Positions 23,385 to 34,030 of a stretch of 64,000 nucleotides of DNA are shown piece after piece. A program made the translations under genes and the position numbers. The stretch's first letter is position 1; every line of letters begins with the position of its first letter. This DNA is from Fratercula arctica (lineage: Eukaryota > Chordata > Aves > Charadriiformes > Alcidae): positions 13,824,100 to 13,888,099 of the forward strand of contig CANTUZ010000025.1 in the NCBI GenBank assembly GCA_947846985.1, given 5' to 3'. A model generated the notes under the pieces. That model worked only from the letters and a program-made list of their open reading frames with translations. It had not been told where the DNA came from and made no database searches.

Positions 23385-25560
23385 TCATTGGCTATTCTCC
23401 CCCAAAATCAAGTCCCCATGAGGTACACATTGGACTTCCCCATCCTTCCACATCACCCACCAAGTGCACCCAGGTCCTTGGGCAAAAGCCATCCCACGGA
23501 TGGGTTTGCCTTTGCCTGAGGCAGGACTAACCCAGACTGTCTTCCCCAACATATTCTTCATGTGCACTACGGGGACCTTATCCCCTTCTACAGTACGTGG
23601 AAGTTTTGACTGGGCAGGGCCAGCCCGATTGGTAGATCCCCTGGTATTAACTAGCCAGGTAGCCTTTGCTAAATGTGCATCCCAATGTTTTAAGGTCCCA
23701 CCACCCATTGCTCTCAGTGTAGTTTTTAACAGTCCATTGTACCGTTCTATCTTCCCAGAGGCTGGTGCGTGATAGGGGATGTGATACACCCACTCAATAC
23801 CATGCTCTTTGGCCCAGGTGTCTATGAGGCTGTTTCGGAAATGAGTCCCATTGTCCGACTCAATTCTCTCTGGGGTACCATGTCGCCACAGGACTTGCTT
23901 TTCAAGGCCCAGGATAGTATTCCGGGCAGTGGCATGGGGCACAGGGTATGTTTCCAGCCATCCAGTGGTTGCTTCCACCATGGTGAGCACATAGCGCTTG
24001 CCTTGACGGGTTCGTGGCAGTGTGATGTAATCAATCTGCCAGGCCTCCCCATATTTATATTTCAACCATCGTCCTCCATACCAAAGAGGCTTCAAATGCT
24101 TGGCTTGCTTGATTGCAGCCCATGTCTCACATTCATGGATGACCTGTGCAATAGTGTCCATGGTCAAGTCCACCCCTCGGTCACGAGCCCGTCTATATGT
24201 CGCATCTCTTCCTTGATGGCCTGAGGTCTCATGGGCCCACCGAGCTATGAATAGTTCACCCTTATGTTGCCAATCCAGATCCACTTGAGCCACTTCAATC
24301 CTGGCAGCCCGATCCACCTGCTGGTTGTTCTGATGTTCCTCCGTGGCCTGATTCTTCGGCACGTGGGCATCTACGTGGCGTACTTTCACAACCAGATTCT
24401 CTCTGGGCAGCAATATCTTGCCACAGGTCAGCAGCCCAGATGGGTTTGCCTCTGCGCTGCCAGTTGCCCTGCTTCCACTGCTGTAACCATCCCCACAGAG
24501 CCTTTGCCACCATCCATGAGTCAGTGTAGAGAGAAAGTACTGGCCATTTTTCTCGCTCGGCAATGTCCAAAGCCAGCTGAATGGCTTTCACCTCTGCAAA
24601 CTGGCTCGATTCACCTTGTCCTTCACTGGCTTCTGCAACTTGTCGTGTAGGACTCCACACAGCAGCCTTCCACTTGCGATGCTTTCCCACAATCCGGCAG
24701 GACCCATCAGTGAACAGGGCATATTGCTTCTCATTTTCTGGCAGTTTATTATATGGTGGGGCCTCTTCCGCACGCGTCACCTCCTCCTCTGGTGACATTC
24801 CAAAACCCTTGCCTTCTGGCCAGTCCATGATCACTTCCAGAATTCCTGGGTGACTGGGGTTTCCCATTCAAGTTCACTGTGTGATCAGTGCAATCCACTT
24901 ACTCCATGTAGCAGCAGTTGCATGATGCGTGGTGGGGACCCTTTCTTTGAACATCCAACCCAGAAACGGCAGTCGAGGTGCTAAGAGGAGCTGCGCTTCT
25001 GTACCGACCACCTCCGAAGCAGCTCGAACCCCTTCATATGCTGCCAATATCTCCTTTTCTGTTGGAGTGTAGCAGGCTTCGGATCCTCTGTATCCCCGAC
25101 TCCAAAACCCTAGGGGTCGACCTCGGGTCTCCCCTGGTGCTTTCTGCCAGAGGCTCCAGGTAGGGCCATTCTCCCCGGCTGCGGTGTAGAGCACGTTTTT
25201 AACATCTTGTCCTGCCCAGACCGTCCCCAGGGCCCACCAGTAGCCCTTTGGGTCCTTAAAATACCCTCTCCTGAGGTTATCTATACCAAGGATGCATGGA
25301 GCCTCTGGGCCAGTCACAATGGGATGCTTTTGCCACTCATTCCCAGTTAGGCTCACTTCCGCCTCCAGTACAGTCAACTCTTGGGATCCCCCTGTCACCC
25401 CAGAAATACAAATGGGTTCTGCCCCTCTATAGCTTGATGGTATCAGAGTGCACTGTGCTCCTGTGTCCACTAGAGCCTTATACTCCTGTGGGTCTGATGT
25501 GCCAGGCCATCGAATCCACACTGTCCAATAAACCCGGTTGTCCCTTTCCTCCACCTGGCC
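23385..25560 (-). pseudogene. ERV-L pro-pol with RT deleted
   Basis: From 25554 downward: protease with LVDTGAQCTLIP, then LGIDNLRRGYFKDPKGYWWALGT, which runs in frame straight into GQDVKNVLYTAAGENG of the RNase H linker. The whole RT (with YIDD, seen at 36088 in the other copy) is missing. RNase H and integrase follow. A stop at about 24874 and a 2-base loss near 24400 break the frame. Integrase keeps HETSGHQ, the D-D-E core (QIDYI, ESDNGTHF, GKIERYNG) and its C-terminus to 23385. The second cysteine pair of the zinc finger reads CETW instead of CETC. Confidence 0.88.
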
Positions 25561-26690
25561 GGAGGCAGGGCCCCTCTAATACTGGTCATGGTATCCGGTA
25601 CTCACTTCTTGCAGAAATGACTTGGAGGTTCCTTCAAGAGGATCAGAAGCAAGATCAGGCCTTCTGCTCTCTCTGGGGAACTGCCCACAGGAAAGTGGGT
25701 CGGCACTTTTCCTGGAGGGATCCCCTTTTGTGGTTATCCTTCCTTGCAACTCCTGTACCCATGCCTGTAGGATCGAGGTAGGTTGTCTATCTCACTTCCT
25801 CATGTCCTCTCCATGGTCTCGCAGGTAGAACCACAGGGTGCCTCGTGGTGTGTACCCTTTGTACTCTCTCTCTTGAGTGGGGAAATGCCTGCTCCTAATA
25901 GCTGAGATGCTGGCCCTTACAGGTGGGGAGTAGGACATATTCTCTTCAAGTTGCTGGACCTTCCAGGACAGTTTCTCCACAGCTGAGACAAGGGGGGAAG
26001 AGAGGCTTTCTTCATATCGCTGGAACCGGCCAGCCACCTCATCCACCGTTGGTCCTTCTTCACCTTTCCATTCCATTACTGCCAGTGAGTTGGCATATGA
26101 CGATGGTGCGCTCCGTACAAACTTCCGCCACATGGGCCTTGTGCAGTGCACCTCATCAGGGTCCGTGGGCAAGTCTGCATTGTCCAAGTCATAATAAATC
26201 ATCTCCCGCACGGCTAATTCTCTCAGGTACTGGATACCTCTTTCCATGGTGGTCCACTTGCTTGGGTGACATACAACATCTTCACTGAAAGGGTACCTCT
26301 CCCTCACGCCTGACAGGACTCGTTTCCAGAGGCTGAGGGCTTGGGTCTTCTTCCCAATTGCCTTGTCAATGCCGCCTTCCCTAGACAGGGATCCCAGCTG
26401 CCTGGCTTCCCTACCCTCTAATTCCAGGCTACTGGCCCCATTATCCCAACACCGAAGCAGTCAGGTGACAATGTGCTCACCTGAAAGTCGGCTAAAATCT
26501 TTTCACATATCCCTCAGCTCACTCAGGGATAGGGATAGGGATCAGGTAATTATCTCTGGTTCTGCCTCTTCCTCCTGTCCTTGTGATGGCCCTGGTTCAT
26601 CATCATCCCTTACTAAGCGAACTGATTTCTTTGTGTACTTCTTCTTTTGTATGGGGGCAACTGATACTGGTACGGGTTGGTTCTTGTCCT
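25561..26690 (-). pseudogene. ERV-L gag
   Basis: Minus-strand gag. An open frame of 171 codons (26307-25792) holds the YLRELAVREMIYYDLDNAD, RPMWRKFVRSAPSSYAN and ..RYEESLSSPLVSAVEK blocks also seen in the copies at 34566 and 60136. The upstream half (26308-26690) has in-frame stops. Gag would form the particle core. It abuts a truncated LTR at 26691. Confidence 0.8.
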
Positions 26691-26755
26691 CTCACATGGC
26701 ATGGAATACTCCTGTCCTGGGGAGAATTAACCCTATCCCCACCGGAACCAGGACA
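26691..26755 (-). mobile_element. ERV-L 5' LTR, only the U3 tip left
   Basis: 65 bp matching the outer end of LTR family B (ending CCGGAACCAGGACA). Promoter, R and U5 and the primer binding site are gone, so the provirus could not be transcribed from here. The outer flank does not match the 5 bases at 22763-22767, so no target duplication is visible. Confidence 0.75.
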
Positions 26756-26773
26756 AACATCAGGGACTTTTAA
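26756..26773 (+). pseudogene. FYB1: Possible FYB1 last exon, right part and stop
   Basis: Directly after the LTR, AAC ATC AGG GAC TTT TAA reads N-I-R-D-F-stop. Placed after the D-C-I-Y at 22758-22767 it would give a C-terminus of the human length class (CIYDND). Inferred, since a few bases are lost at the junction and no avian FYB1 sequence was available. Confidence 0.42.
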
Positions 26774-27570
26774 CTTTGTAATACCTTATAATAGTTGAAA
26801 TAGAACTAGGGCTGCCAGTCCTCATCAGAGAACTGTAATCAAAGAAAGGACTTGAAAGCAGCAAGTGATCTTTTAAAATCAGCCTGATAGAGAAAGACTC
26901 AAGACAGGGTAAAAGAAGAGGTGTCAGCACCCGGGTACATGCTTTCAGCAGAGGGGAGAGTCCACAGGGCATGCAGGAACAGGAGAGCAGAAGGACAATC
27001 TGGAGGTACATTTTGCAGGTCCCTGAAGGCAAGAGGAGAAACTTGGCTACCAAGGATTTGGCAAGGAGGATATCCAGGAGGAGAGTTTCTGCATGGGCCG
27101 TGGGAGCAGCTGCCGGCACCCGGCTCTCCGGTCACTAGATGGGGCACTGATGGCAGTTTCCCAGGACTGTCCCCCGGCAGGGCTGGGGGAATGTTTCCCA
27201 CAGCTCCGAGCACAGCAGCGGAGTTAGACTGATGTTGTCACACCATCCGTACCAAAATATAGTATGCGTGCTGACACACCTCTCTAATATATTCTCCCTG
27301 TCTGACATTTGCTATTTGCAGTAACTGCTGGCCAGAGAGCAGCTTATTATTCAGGCTTGGCTTGTTTCTGGTCAGTTTTGACACTAGACTGGAAGGTTCC
27401 CCTTTTGTACACAGCTTTTTGAAGAATGATAAAGAAAGGAGCCCCATATGTGACAGAGGCTTTTCAATGTTATCACAACAGGCTACAGCACAGCCCTGGT
27501 GCAGTTTCAGAACCAGCACTGAGCTAAGTACCTCTGGCTTCCAAAGCCGTTTCCTGGAATATCAGCTGAT
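26774..27570 (+). other. Unassigned, possibly FYB1 3' UTR
   Basis: No recognisable gene or repeat. Position after the presumed FYB1 stop makes 3' UTR or flank the simplest reading. Confidence 0.35.
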
Positions 27571-27575
27571 AGACC

Positions 27576-28514
27576 TGTAAGAGACAGACCCCCTCCAAGC
27601 TTTCAATGGAATGCCTCAAACACTTGCAAGGAAATAAATAATGCAGGCCTGGCCTTCAAAGAACTGATAAGGCTAACACTTCTGGCACCTGAAAACGTGG
27701 GAGAACTGTCTTGTGAAGACAAGATAGTTCTGCCACTTGTGTGGTGAGCTTGCTAGTTCTCTGTTCTCAAGGCCATTGTGTCCAATAAGTGACCTTTGCT
27801 TCATTATCTGTGAAATGCATATGAAAGCGCACACACCCCTGCATACGCTAATGAAGATTATAGAGATCATGCTAAACATGTATGACTATGGCACTCGTCT
27901 CCCCACCCAAATCATGCTGCACATCACCTGGGAGAAGGGAGAAACCTGAGACGAGGCTGTCCTCAGCAAGGGAGGTGGACCATGCTAATCCAGCAAACAT
28001 AAAAGGGGAAAATAAGCGCCCCTGGGGGAGGGAAAAAGAAGAAACAAAGAAGATCGTGCCTGGGAAGAGTCTTCCCAAGAAAGTCCATACCCAGGAAGAT
28101 TTTTCCCAGAAAGAAGATTATGCCTGGGAAGATTCCCTGGAAAAGACGCTGGAACCAGGACCAGTGATCTCTTTCTCTCTGTCTTTTCCTTTCTCTATCC
28201 CTCGGTTTCTGCTTTCTCTTAGAATTGTTAAGGTTGTTAAAAAATAACCTTAACCATTACTTAAGTACTGTTTGCCATAAGTTGTCCTATACCTGTTGTT
28301 AAGTAACACAATGCATACCTCACCATTTGCCATAATTTGTCATATACCTAACTGATTATCATGGACTTGTTAAGACCTATACTAATCATTTCGGGCAGCT
28401 AATAAATGTTTCTATATGGATCTTGAGATTTATCTCACCTTAGTCCACACAGTTGGGGATTTACTAATCTGAAGTCGCTCACCCCCCCCTCTTTCCTGAG
28501 AGTGGGATGTGACA
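27576..28514 (+). mobile_element. Solo LTR, family H
   Basis: 939 bp, TGTAAGAGAC to GGGATGTGACA, flanked by AGACC (27571-27575 and 28515-28519), a 5-bp target duplication. Contains AATAAATG in its last third. The second family H copy (61791-63153) follows an env fragment and a purine tract, which fixes the orientation. Confidence 0.88.
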
Positions 28515-28519
28515 AGACC

Positions 28520-30600
28520 TGACCCTCATGGCCCTCTCCCCCCAGAAAAATGCAGGGAAAAGCTTCAGTTATTGACACAACTGATTTTCTACCAGACTAT
28601 GAAGTCTGAACCCCTCTGGAATATAAAACCCAGCAGGGTGTCTGTCTTTCCCCCCTCCCCTCCCTTACCACCAGGACAGAAAATGTTCTTATAGATAAGA
28701 CAATTTAGGGAATCAACTGAATAGATGAAGGTTTCAAGCTAATAAAAACTAATTCTAAACAGGCCATGCACAGGGTAGGACAAGGAAAGTGGTGCAGGAC
28801 TTCAATCCCCCAGAAACCTGGGAGACAGTCTTCACCTGCTACTTCATGAGCAGAGTAATAGGCAGAAAGAGGTGATAAAGTTAAGACCTTGAGTTTTATG
28901 TTCACTTACATTATTTTAGAGGTGGACTTGATGTTTCTGGGAGGCAGTCTGGGAGATGCTGGGGCCTGCAGGGATAGGTGAGAGGCTGGTAGAAGAGGTG
29001 GCAACTGCATAGCAGAGTGTGGTAGAGGTACAGGTGGGAAAACTGATGCTGAGGAAGGTGCTATATGTTTTAAATCTTCATTTTTAGAGCCTGAAAAAAG
29101 CATAACAGACTAAATTTATCATTCAAAGAGGTAAAGAAGGAACTTCACTGTTTACATGAAGCATTAGGATAAAATATCAGTACTGCACATTCCCCAGAAC
29201 AAATATATTTTGTTGAACCTGTTTCTTACACATATTTAGTGCCTTATCTTACCAGAATAGAGAGGCTGTCTAGAAGAACTTCCTGCCTATAGAAGACCTT
29301 AAAAATATCTTTGCCAAAACATGAACAAGACAAAAACTTCTTATGCTTTAAAACTAAATTACCATTTAATTCTACAATTTGCTTGCAAAGACCAGCTGCA
29401 AAGTATCACATGATCACTGATGCAGCCTTGCTGGAGTTTTCCTTGCTCAGAGACAGAGTTTAAAGGGAAGATATGAGAGATTAAAACATATTTTGGCATT
29501 AAGAGCTGTACAGATCTCTGTACAACTTCAAATACATTTGTAAGGTAAGTTGTAAAAGGTTGGACTTAATTTTCTAGCAAATACATACTAGAAAAGTGGC
29601 ATTTTGAGAAGCTACACCCTCAAAAAACAGGTGCAGCCTTAGAAACATAATGATGCAGTGCACCACACACAGAAGCCATAATTACATGAGTGGGCCGGTG
29701 CATGCACTGCATTGAATTCATGCTCAGTGTACAAGCCACAACCAAACCATAGTAACCATTGCTTTGAGAGTTCCCATTCAAATAAGTTATTCAACACAAC
29801 CAAATGAAATCACTGCTTGTATGCCATGACATTAAACCTAGAATTTTGTTTCAAGTATCATGAGTGGATTAAAAGCTACCCAGAAAGAATTGTCCCCAGC
29901 TATATGGAGGGAAGTCCAACAAAATCTGAGGGCAGAAGGAAAAAAAACAAATTCACAGTTCAGTTAAATCAATAACAATCAAAGAGAACCCCCTTGTCTT
30001 CTGGAGATTTTCTTGAAGTTCACACCTGTATAGTGGGGATTAAAATCTCATCAAGAAAAAAATAAGCTTCACCACATTAGAAAAAAGCAGCTAAAACACA
30101 GAACAACAAATATTTAGTAATGCTTAACACCCAGACCGAAAGATAAAAATACTGAAAGAGCTTTGGGAGTCTGAAATTCTTTTCTTGGGACAGACAGGAA
30201 AAGGGGAATCAGTAACTATTAGAAAGACCTCTCACATGTCACACAGAAATCAAATCAAAATTACCAAGCCTTGACATTTCCCTGCTTACTAAGAAAGAAC
30301 TCAAAAATTTATGGATAAATTTGGCTTCATAGCTCCTTGGAGCAACATGTGTCAATAACAGTACACCTGAAACTTGTTAAGTTCCTCCATTACTTAAACA
30401 ACAAAGAACTAGAAGTCCCAACACCGGCAATTACACAGGTGAATTAATTGGTATTTCTACTAAGGAACATTCATCTTGCAAAATCAGACCCTTACAATTT
30501 AAGATATGCTAAGATTAAAGTTGTATAGTATCATATATTTTAAAGCCAAAAGCATCATTTTATTCAAAAGTATAGCCCAAAAGTCAAGTGAAATAACCTT
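28520..30600. other. Unassigned AT-rich sequence
   Basis: No exon, RNA gene or repeat boundary could be supported over 2 kb. Confidence 0.45.
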
Positions 30601-31020
30601 TTACTCAGTACTGAAGAGACTGCATCAGGGATAACATGTGCCAGCTGGAGAGAGCCCAAAGGAGAACAGTGAGAATGATTAAATGTTTAGAAAACATGAA
30701 TTCCTGGACATATTGAACAAATCATGGTTATTTAGGCAAAGATAAGGCTGAAGGAGAACAAAATAAATACCTAAGTCTCTGCCAAAGAAGAAAGGGATTT
30801 TTTTTCCTGTGGTGGAGAAGGCAAGAAATAATGTGCTTAACAACATTTCTTAGGAGGCTCTTGCTAATAGTGAGAGGGGATTTTCCATGGCTTGAGATCC
30901 ATTTTTGAAGAGGCTGGATAAACTTACAGCAAGAATAGGCTCTACTATAGCTGTTCTTACCCTGCACATAGGGATGGGCCAGACAGCTTCTTTATGTGCC
31001 TTCCAATTCAATGATGTCAT
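30601..31020 (+). mobile_element. Ancient CR1-like remnant
   Basis: Broken similarity to a CR1 3' end: QLERAQRRTVRMIKCLENM-like words, then RGGFPWLE-like and a tail ending ..TTCCAATTCAATGATG. All frames are interrupted. Much older than the other CR1 copies. Confidence 0.4.
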
Positions 31021-31073
31021 CCTCTGTTGTCCTATGTTTTACAAGACATCACATTTAAGATACTGTCACAGTT

Positions 31074-31682
31074 AGGGCCAGGTTAGCCAGTGACAAGACA
31101 ACAGATGCTCTCCCCCACCTCTCGCTCCAAGAGGAGAAAAAAGATAAATAGAGCAAGCCATGAACTTAGAAAAAACACTAAATTACTTTAAAAGAATATC
31201 ATAAGTAAAATAAAAAAAAGTAACAAAATAGACACAATATATATCAATATATACAAAACCATATCAAGCTCCCAGGGAGATATCACTAGCAGGCACCAGG
31301 AAAGTTCCAGACTGGACTTAAGGACAAACAGGAACCAGATTCCAGATCTTGATTCATGAACCAACAGATCAAGATCAAAGTCAGAAGAACTAACATGATC
31401 AACAGCACCAATCAATGAAAGCAATCCCCTAAAAAAGCAGCCCTCAAAAAACCACAGAGTGACCTTTGATCCCTCAGCTTTTATACTGAGCATGGCATAT
31501 GGAATGGAATACCCAATTGGTCAGGTTGGGACACCTGACCTGTCCACTCCTCCCCACAGGTGCGACCCCTCCACAGGGTAAACAACCAAGTCAGCTGACC
31601 CTGGTTGCCACAGCAACAAGTAAGAGCAAGACCCTCTCTCACTGAACAGGAAGTTGGCTCTGCTCCACCCCAAGTCAGGACA
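31074..31682 (-). mobile_element. Solo LTR, ERV-L-like
   Basis: 609 bp, TGTCACAG to CAGGACA, flanked by GATAC (31069-31073) and AATAC (31683-31687), a 5-bp duplication with one difference. On the minus strand it starts TGTCCTGACTTGGGG and has a TATAAAAG box near 31478. Resembles the TGTCCTG.. starts of the other ERV-L LTRs here. Confidence 0.72.
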
Positions 31683-31944
31683 AATACTTGCCCCTATATT
31701 GAGCCCAACAGCTAGAGATCAACTAAAACATCATTTTGGCTAAAACTTGTTTTCCATAAAGATGCCCTACTTGTTTGAAAACAAGAAGAGAGAAAGGATG
31801 TACCATTACAGAGTTTGCTTCGTTAAGTTCATTCACAGTTATATTCTTATTTTTTTCTAAGTTCATCAAGCCTCAGCTTCTATTACTTTTATTTCTACCA
31901 TTGCTTACTAGATCAAAAGCCTTTCTATATCCACTGTTTTCATA

Positions 31945-32185
31945 AAATCATAGAATGGTTTGGGTTGGAAGGGACCTTAAAGATCATCTTGTTCCAATCC
32001 CCCTGTGATGGGCAGGGACACCTCCCACTAGACCAGGTTGCTCAAAGCCCCATCCAGCCTGGCCTTGAACACTTCCAGGGATGGGACATGCACAAATTCT
32101 CTGGGCAACCTGTTACAGTACCTCACCACCCTCACAGTAAAGAATTTCTTCCTAATATCTAATCTAAATCTCCCCTCTTTCAGTT
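31945..32185 (-). mobile_element. CR1 LINE 3' end
   Basis: Antisense CR1 3' end: tail at 31945, then coding remnant (RFRLDIRKKFFTVRV, NRLPREFVHVPSLEVF). It is cut at 32186 by the LTR of the next ERV, so the CR1 is the older of the two. Confidence 0.82.
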
Positions 32186-32831
32186 TGTCCTGGGTTGAGC
32201 GACACAGGACTAACTTCTCTTCTAATGCTAGGGGAAAACTCCACTTTTGGAAGACTCTAATGTCTGAATTCATGAAAATATTTACTTTATAGCCAGCTAG
32301 GCTATCTGGGATTCAAGGTCGCAGTGTTTTCAAGCCATGCCAGGTGCAGGGATGAGGAGGAGCAAGGTCTGGACATTTGACCCAAGCTGGCCAACAGGAT
32401 TATTTCATACCATGAACGTTACATTCAATATACATTGGAAAGTTTGCTGCGTAGTTTCTCTCCCTTGATGGTGGCAGTCCAGAGAAACTCCTTGCCCTGG
32501 TGCCGGGCCCCTGAGCCCTCCCCTTCCTCCCGAAGCCATTGCACTTGCAGTGTCTGATGTTTGTTGTCCACTGCTGGGAGTGCACAGCTTCCTACTGATA
32601 TAATGGGCTGAGTATACTTCTTGTATATTTTATATTAGTATCGGGATTAATACTGGTTCTTTAGTATTATTGTTAATTGTTTAGTCTTATCCTATTAAAT
32701 CTATTTATATTTCAACCCTCGTGTTTCCTTGCTTTCCCCGATTCCCCTTTCCGGGTGAGGAGGGGTCATTGGGTGATAGAATAATTGTCTAAACGACAAT
32801 AAATTGTTATGGGTTTTCTCGAACCATAACA
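32186..32831 (+). mobile_element. ERV-L 5' LTR, family C
   Basis: 646 bp, TGTCCTGGGTTG to CGAACCATAACA, followed four bases later by a primer-binding-site-like sequence and then gag-pro-pol. ATTAAA lies near 32695. Different from LTR B although the internal genes are related. The matching 3' LTR is lost. Confidence 0.75.
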
Positions 32832-33062
32832 AATTTGGTACCCAACGTGGTTATTGTAACAAATTTGGCACCCAATGCGATATCTTAACAAATTTTGTCC
32901 CCAACATGGTTATCTTAACAAATTTTGTGCCCAATGTGATATCTTAACAAATTTGACACCCAACAAGCTATTTTAACGAATTTGGTGCACAACCTGGTAT
33001 TTTAACAAAGTTTGGCACCCGGTATGGTATTTTAATGAACTTGGCACTTAACATGATAGTTT
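32828..33062 (+). repeat. Tandem array of PBS-like units (about 8 x 29/30 bp)
   Basis: Units begin AACAAATTTGG (variants) at about 32828, 32858, 32887, 32917, 32946, 32975, 33004 and 33034. Each contains a TTGGnnCCCAAnnnGG-like core. The first, TGGTACCCAACGTGG (32836-32850), is closest to the Lys(1,2)-type site at 13212. Later units are more degenerate, ending in TTGGCACTTAACATG. Confidence 0.85.
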
Positions 33063-33126
33063 GCACTTAATTCAAATAGTGCTGGGAGAACCGTAGGCCT
33101 TAATTTGAGAGTTCTGAAGGGTTGGA

Positions 33127-33810
33127 GTGTTAAACAGATTTGATCGGATTTGTAGAACAGTCATTATGGATCTGTTGGAGTTGTTTCAAAGGGCTGTAGA
33201 TGGAGTTCTCTGCTATCTCTGTGTAGGCTTATGTGGGCAGCCATGGGAGTGGTGCAAGAGTTCATTGCCGTTTCTCATTGATTTAGGGCAGCTTATCGTT
33301 TCTAAATGTGGAGTTAAAAACATTGCCTTGTTATTTTGTGTGGCGGTATTTTGCTATGTTATCAGGTCTTTTGTAATCGTTCCGTTTGTTGTCACTTATG
33401 TAATGGCATCTCGGGAATCGCTGTGATCGGATTCACCTCGGGATGGTGGGAGCCCTCTCTTAGGCATTGCACATAATTACACCTTTGGTTATATTATGGG
33501 CCATTTAGCAAGGTGGGGGCTATCTCTTGAGGATTTGTATGTTCCGGTGGCATCAATAGTAACAGTTTTTGAGAGTTTGGAATACCCTTGGAATGTTTTG
33601 ATCATCGTGCTTCTATTGTTAATATTTGCGGGCTTGTTCTTTGTCATTGGCTGGACCTGTGGTAGAGGGAAACGTCCTGTAGAGACCCCACGCCCCCCCC
33701 AACAGACATTGCTTCTGTGCAGACCCCGCCGACCCCCACGATTGACATCACCCCCATGCAGACCCCGCCGGTCCCGTATCCGTGCAGACCCTGATGACCC
33801 CCGCAACTAA
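33127..33810 (+). pseudogene. Hydrophobic frame upstream of ERV-L gag
   Basis: One reading frame of about 228 codons with a single stop (TGA at 33424-33426). The first half has a hydrophobic segment near residues 72-94 (IALLFCVAVFCYVIRSFVIV). The second half has one with WNVLIIVLLLLIFAGLFFVI followed by basic residues. It then runs into the minisatellite, where the gag frame takes over. This looks like a membrane-anchored N-terminal part of Gag or a separate accessory membrane protein. No family recognised. Confidence 0.5.
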
Positions 33811-34030
33811 CATCACACCTGTGCAGACCCTGCCGGTCCCCGCAACAACCACTGTATCTGCGCAGACCCCGCCGACCCCCATGATTGACATTGCACCCAT
33901 GCAGACCCCGACGGTCCCCGTGACAACCACTGTATCCGTGCAGACCCTGCCAGTCCCCACGACAACCACTGTATCCGTGCAGACCCTGCCGACCCCCGCG
34001 ATAGACATCACGCCTGCGTACACCTCGCCA
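33695..34030 (+). repeat. Coding minisatellite, Pro/Thr-rich, ~39-bp units
   Basis: Alternating related units, each starting GCAGACCC(T/C)GCC, about eight copies. In the gag frame they encode QTLPVPTTTTVSV and QTPPTPMIDIAPM type repeats, a flexible linker between the hydrophobic region and the Gag core. Confidence 0.82.

Noticed and set aside
26899..27232. Two ~100-codon frames on opposite strands
   Set aside because: Mutual shadows in moderately GC-rich flank without recognisable motifs.
32828..33062. CRISPR-like array
   Set aside because: Units are contiguous and degenerate with no unique spacers, in a vertebrate ERV leader.
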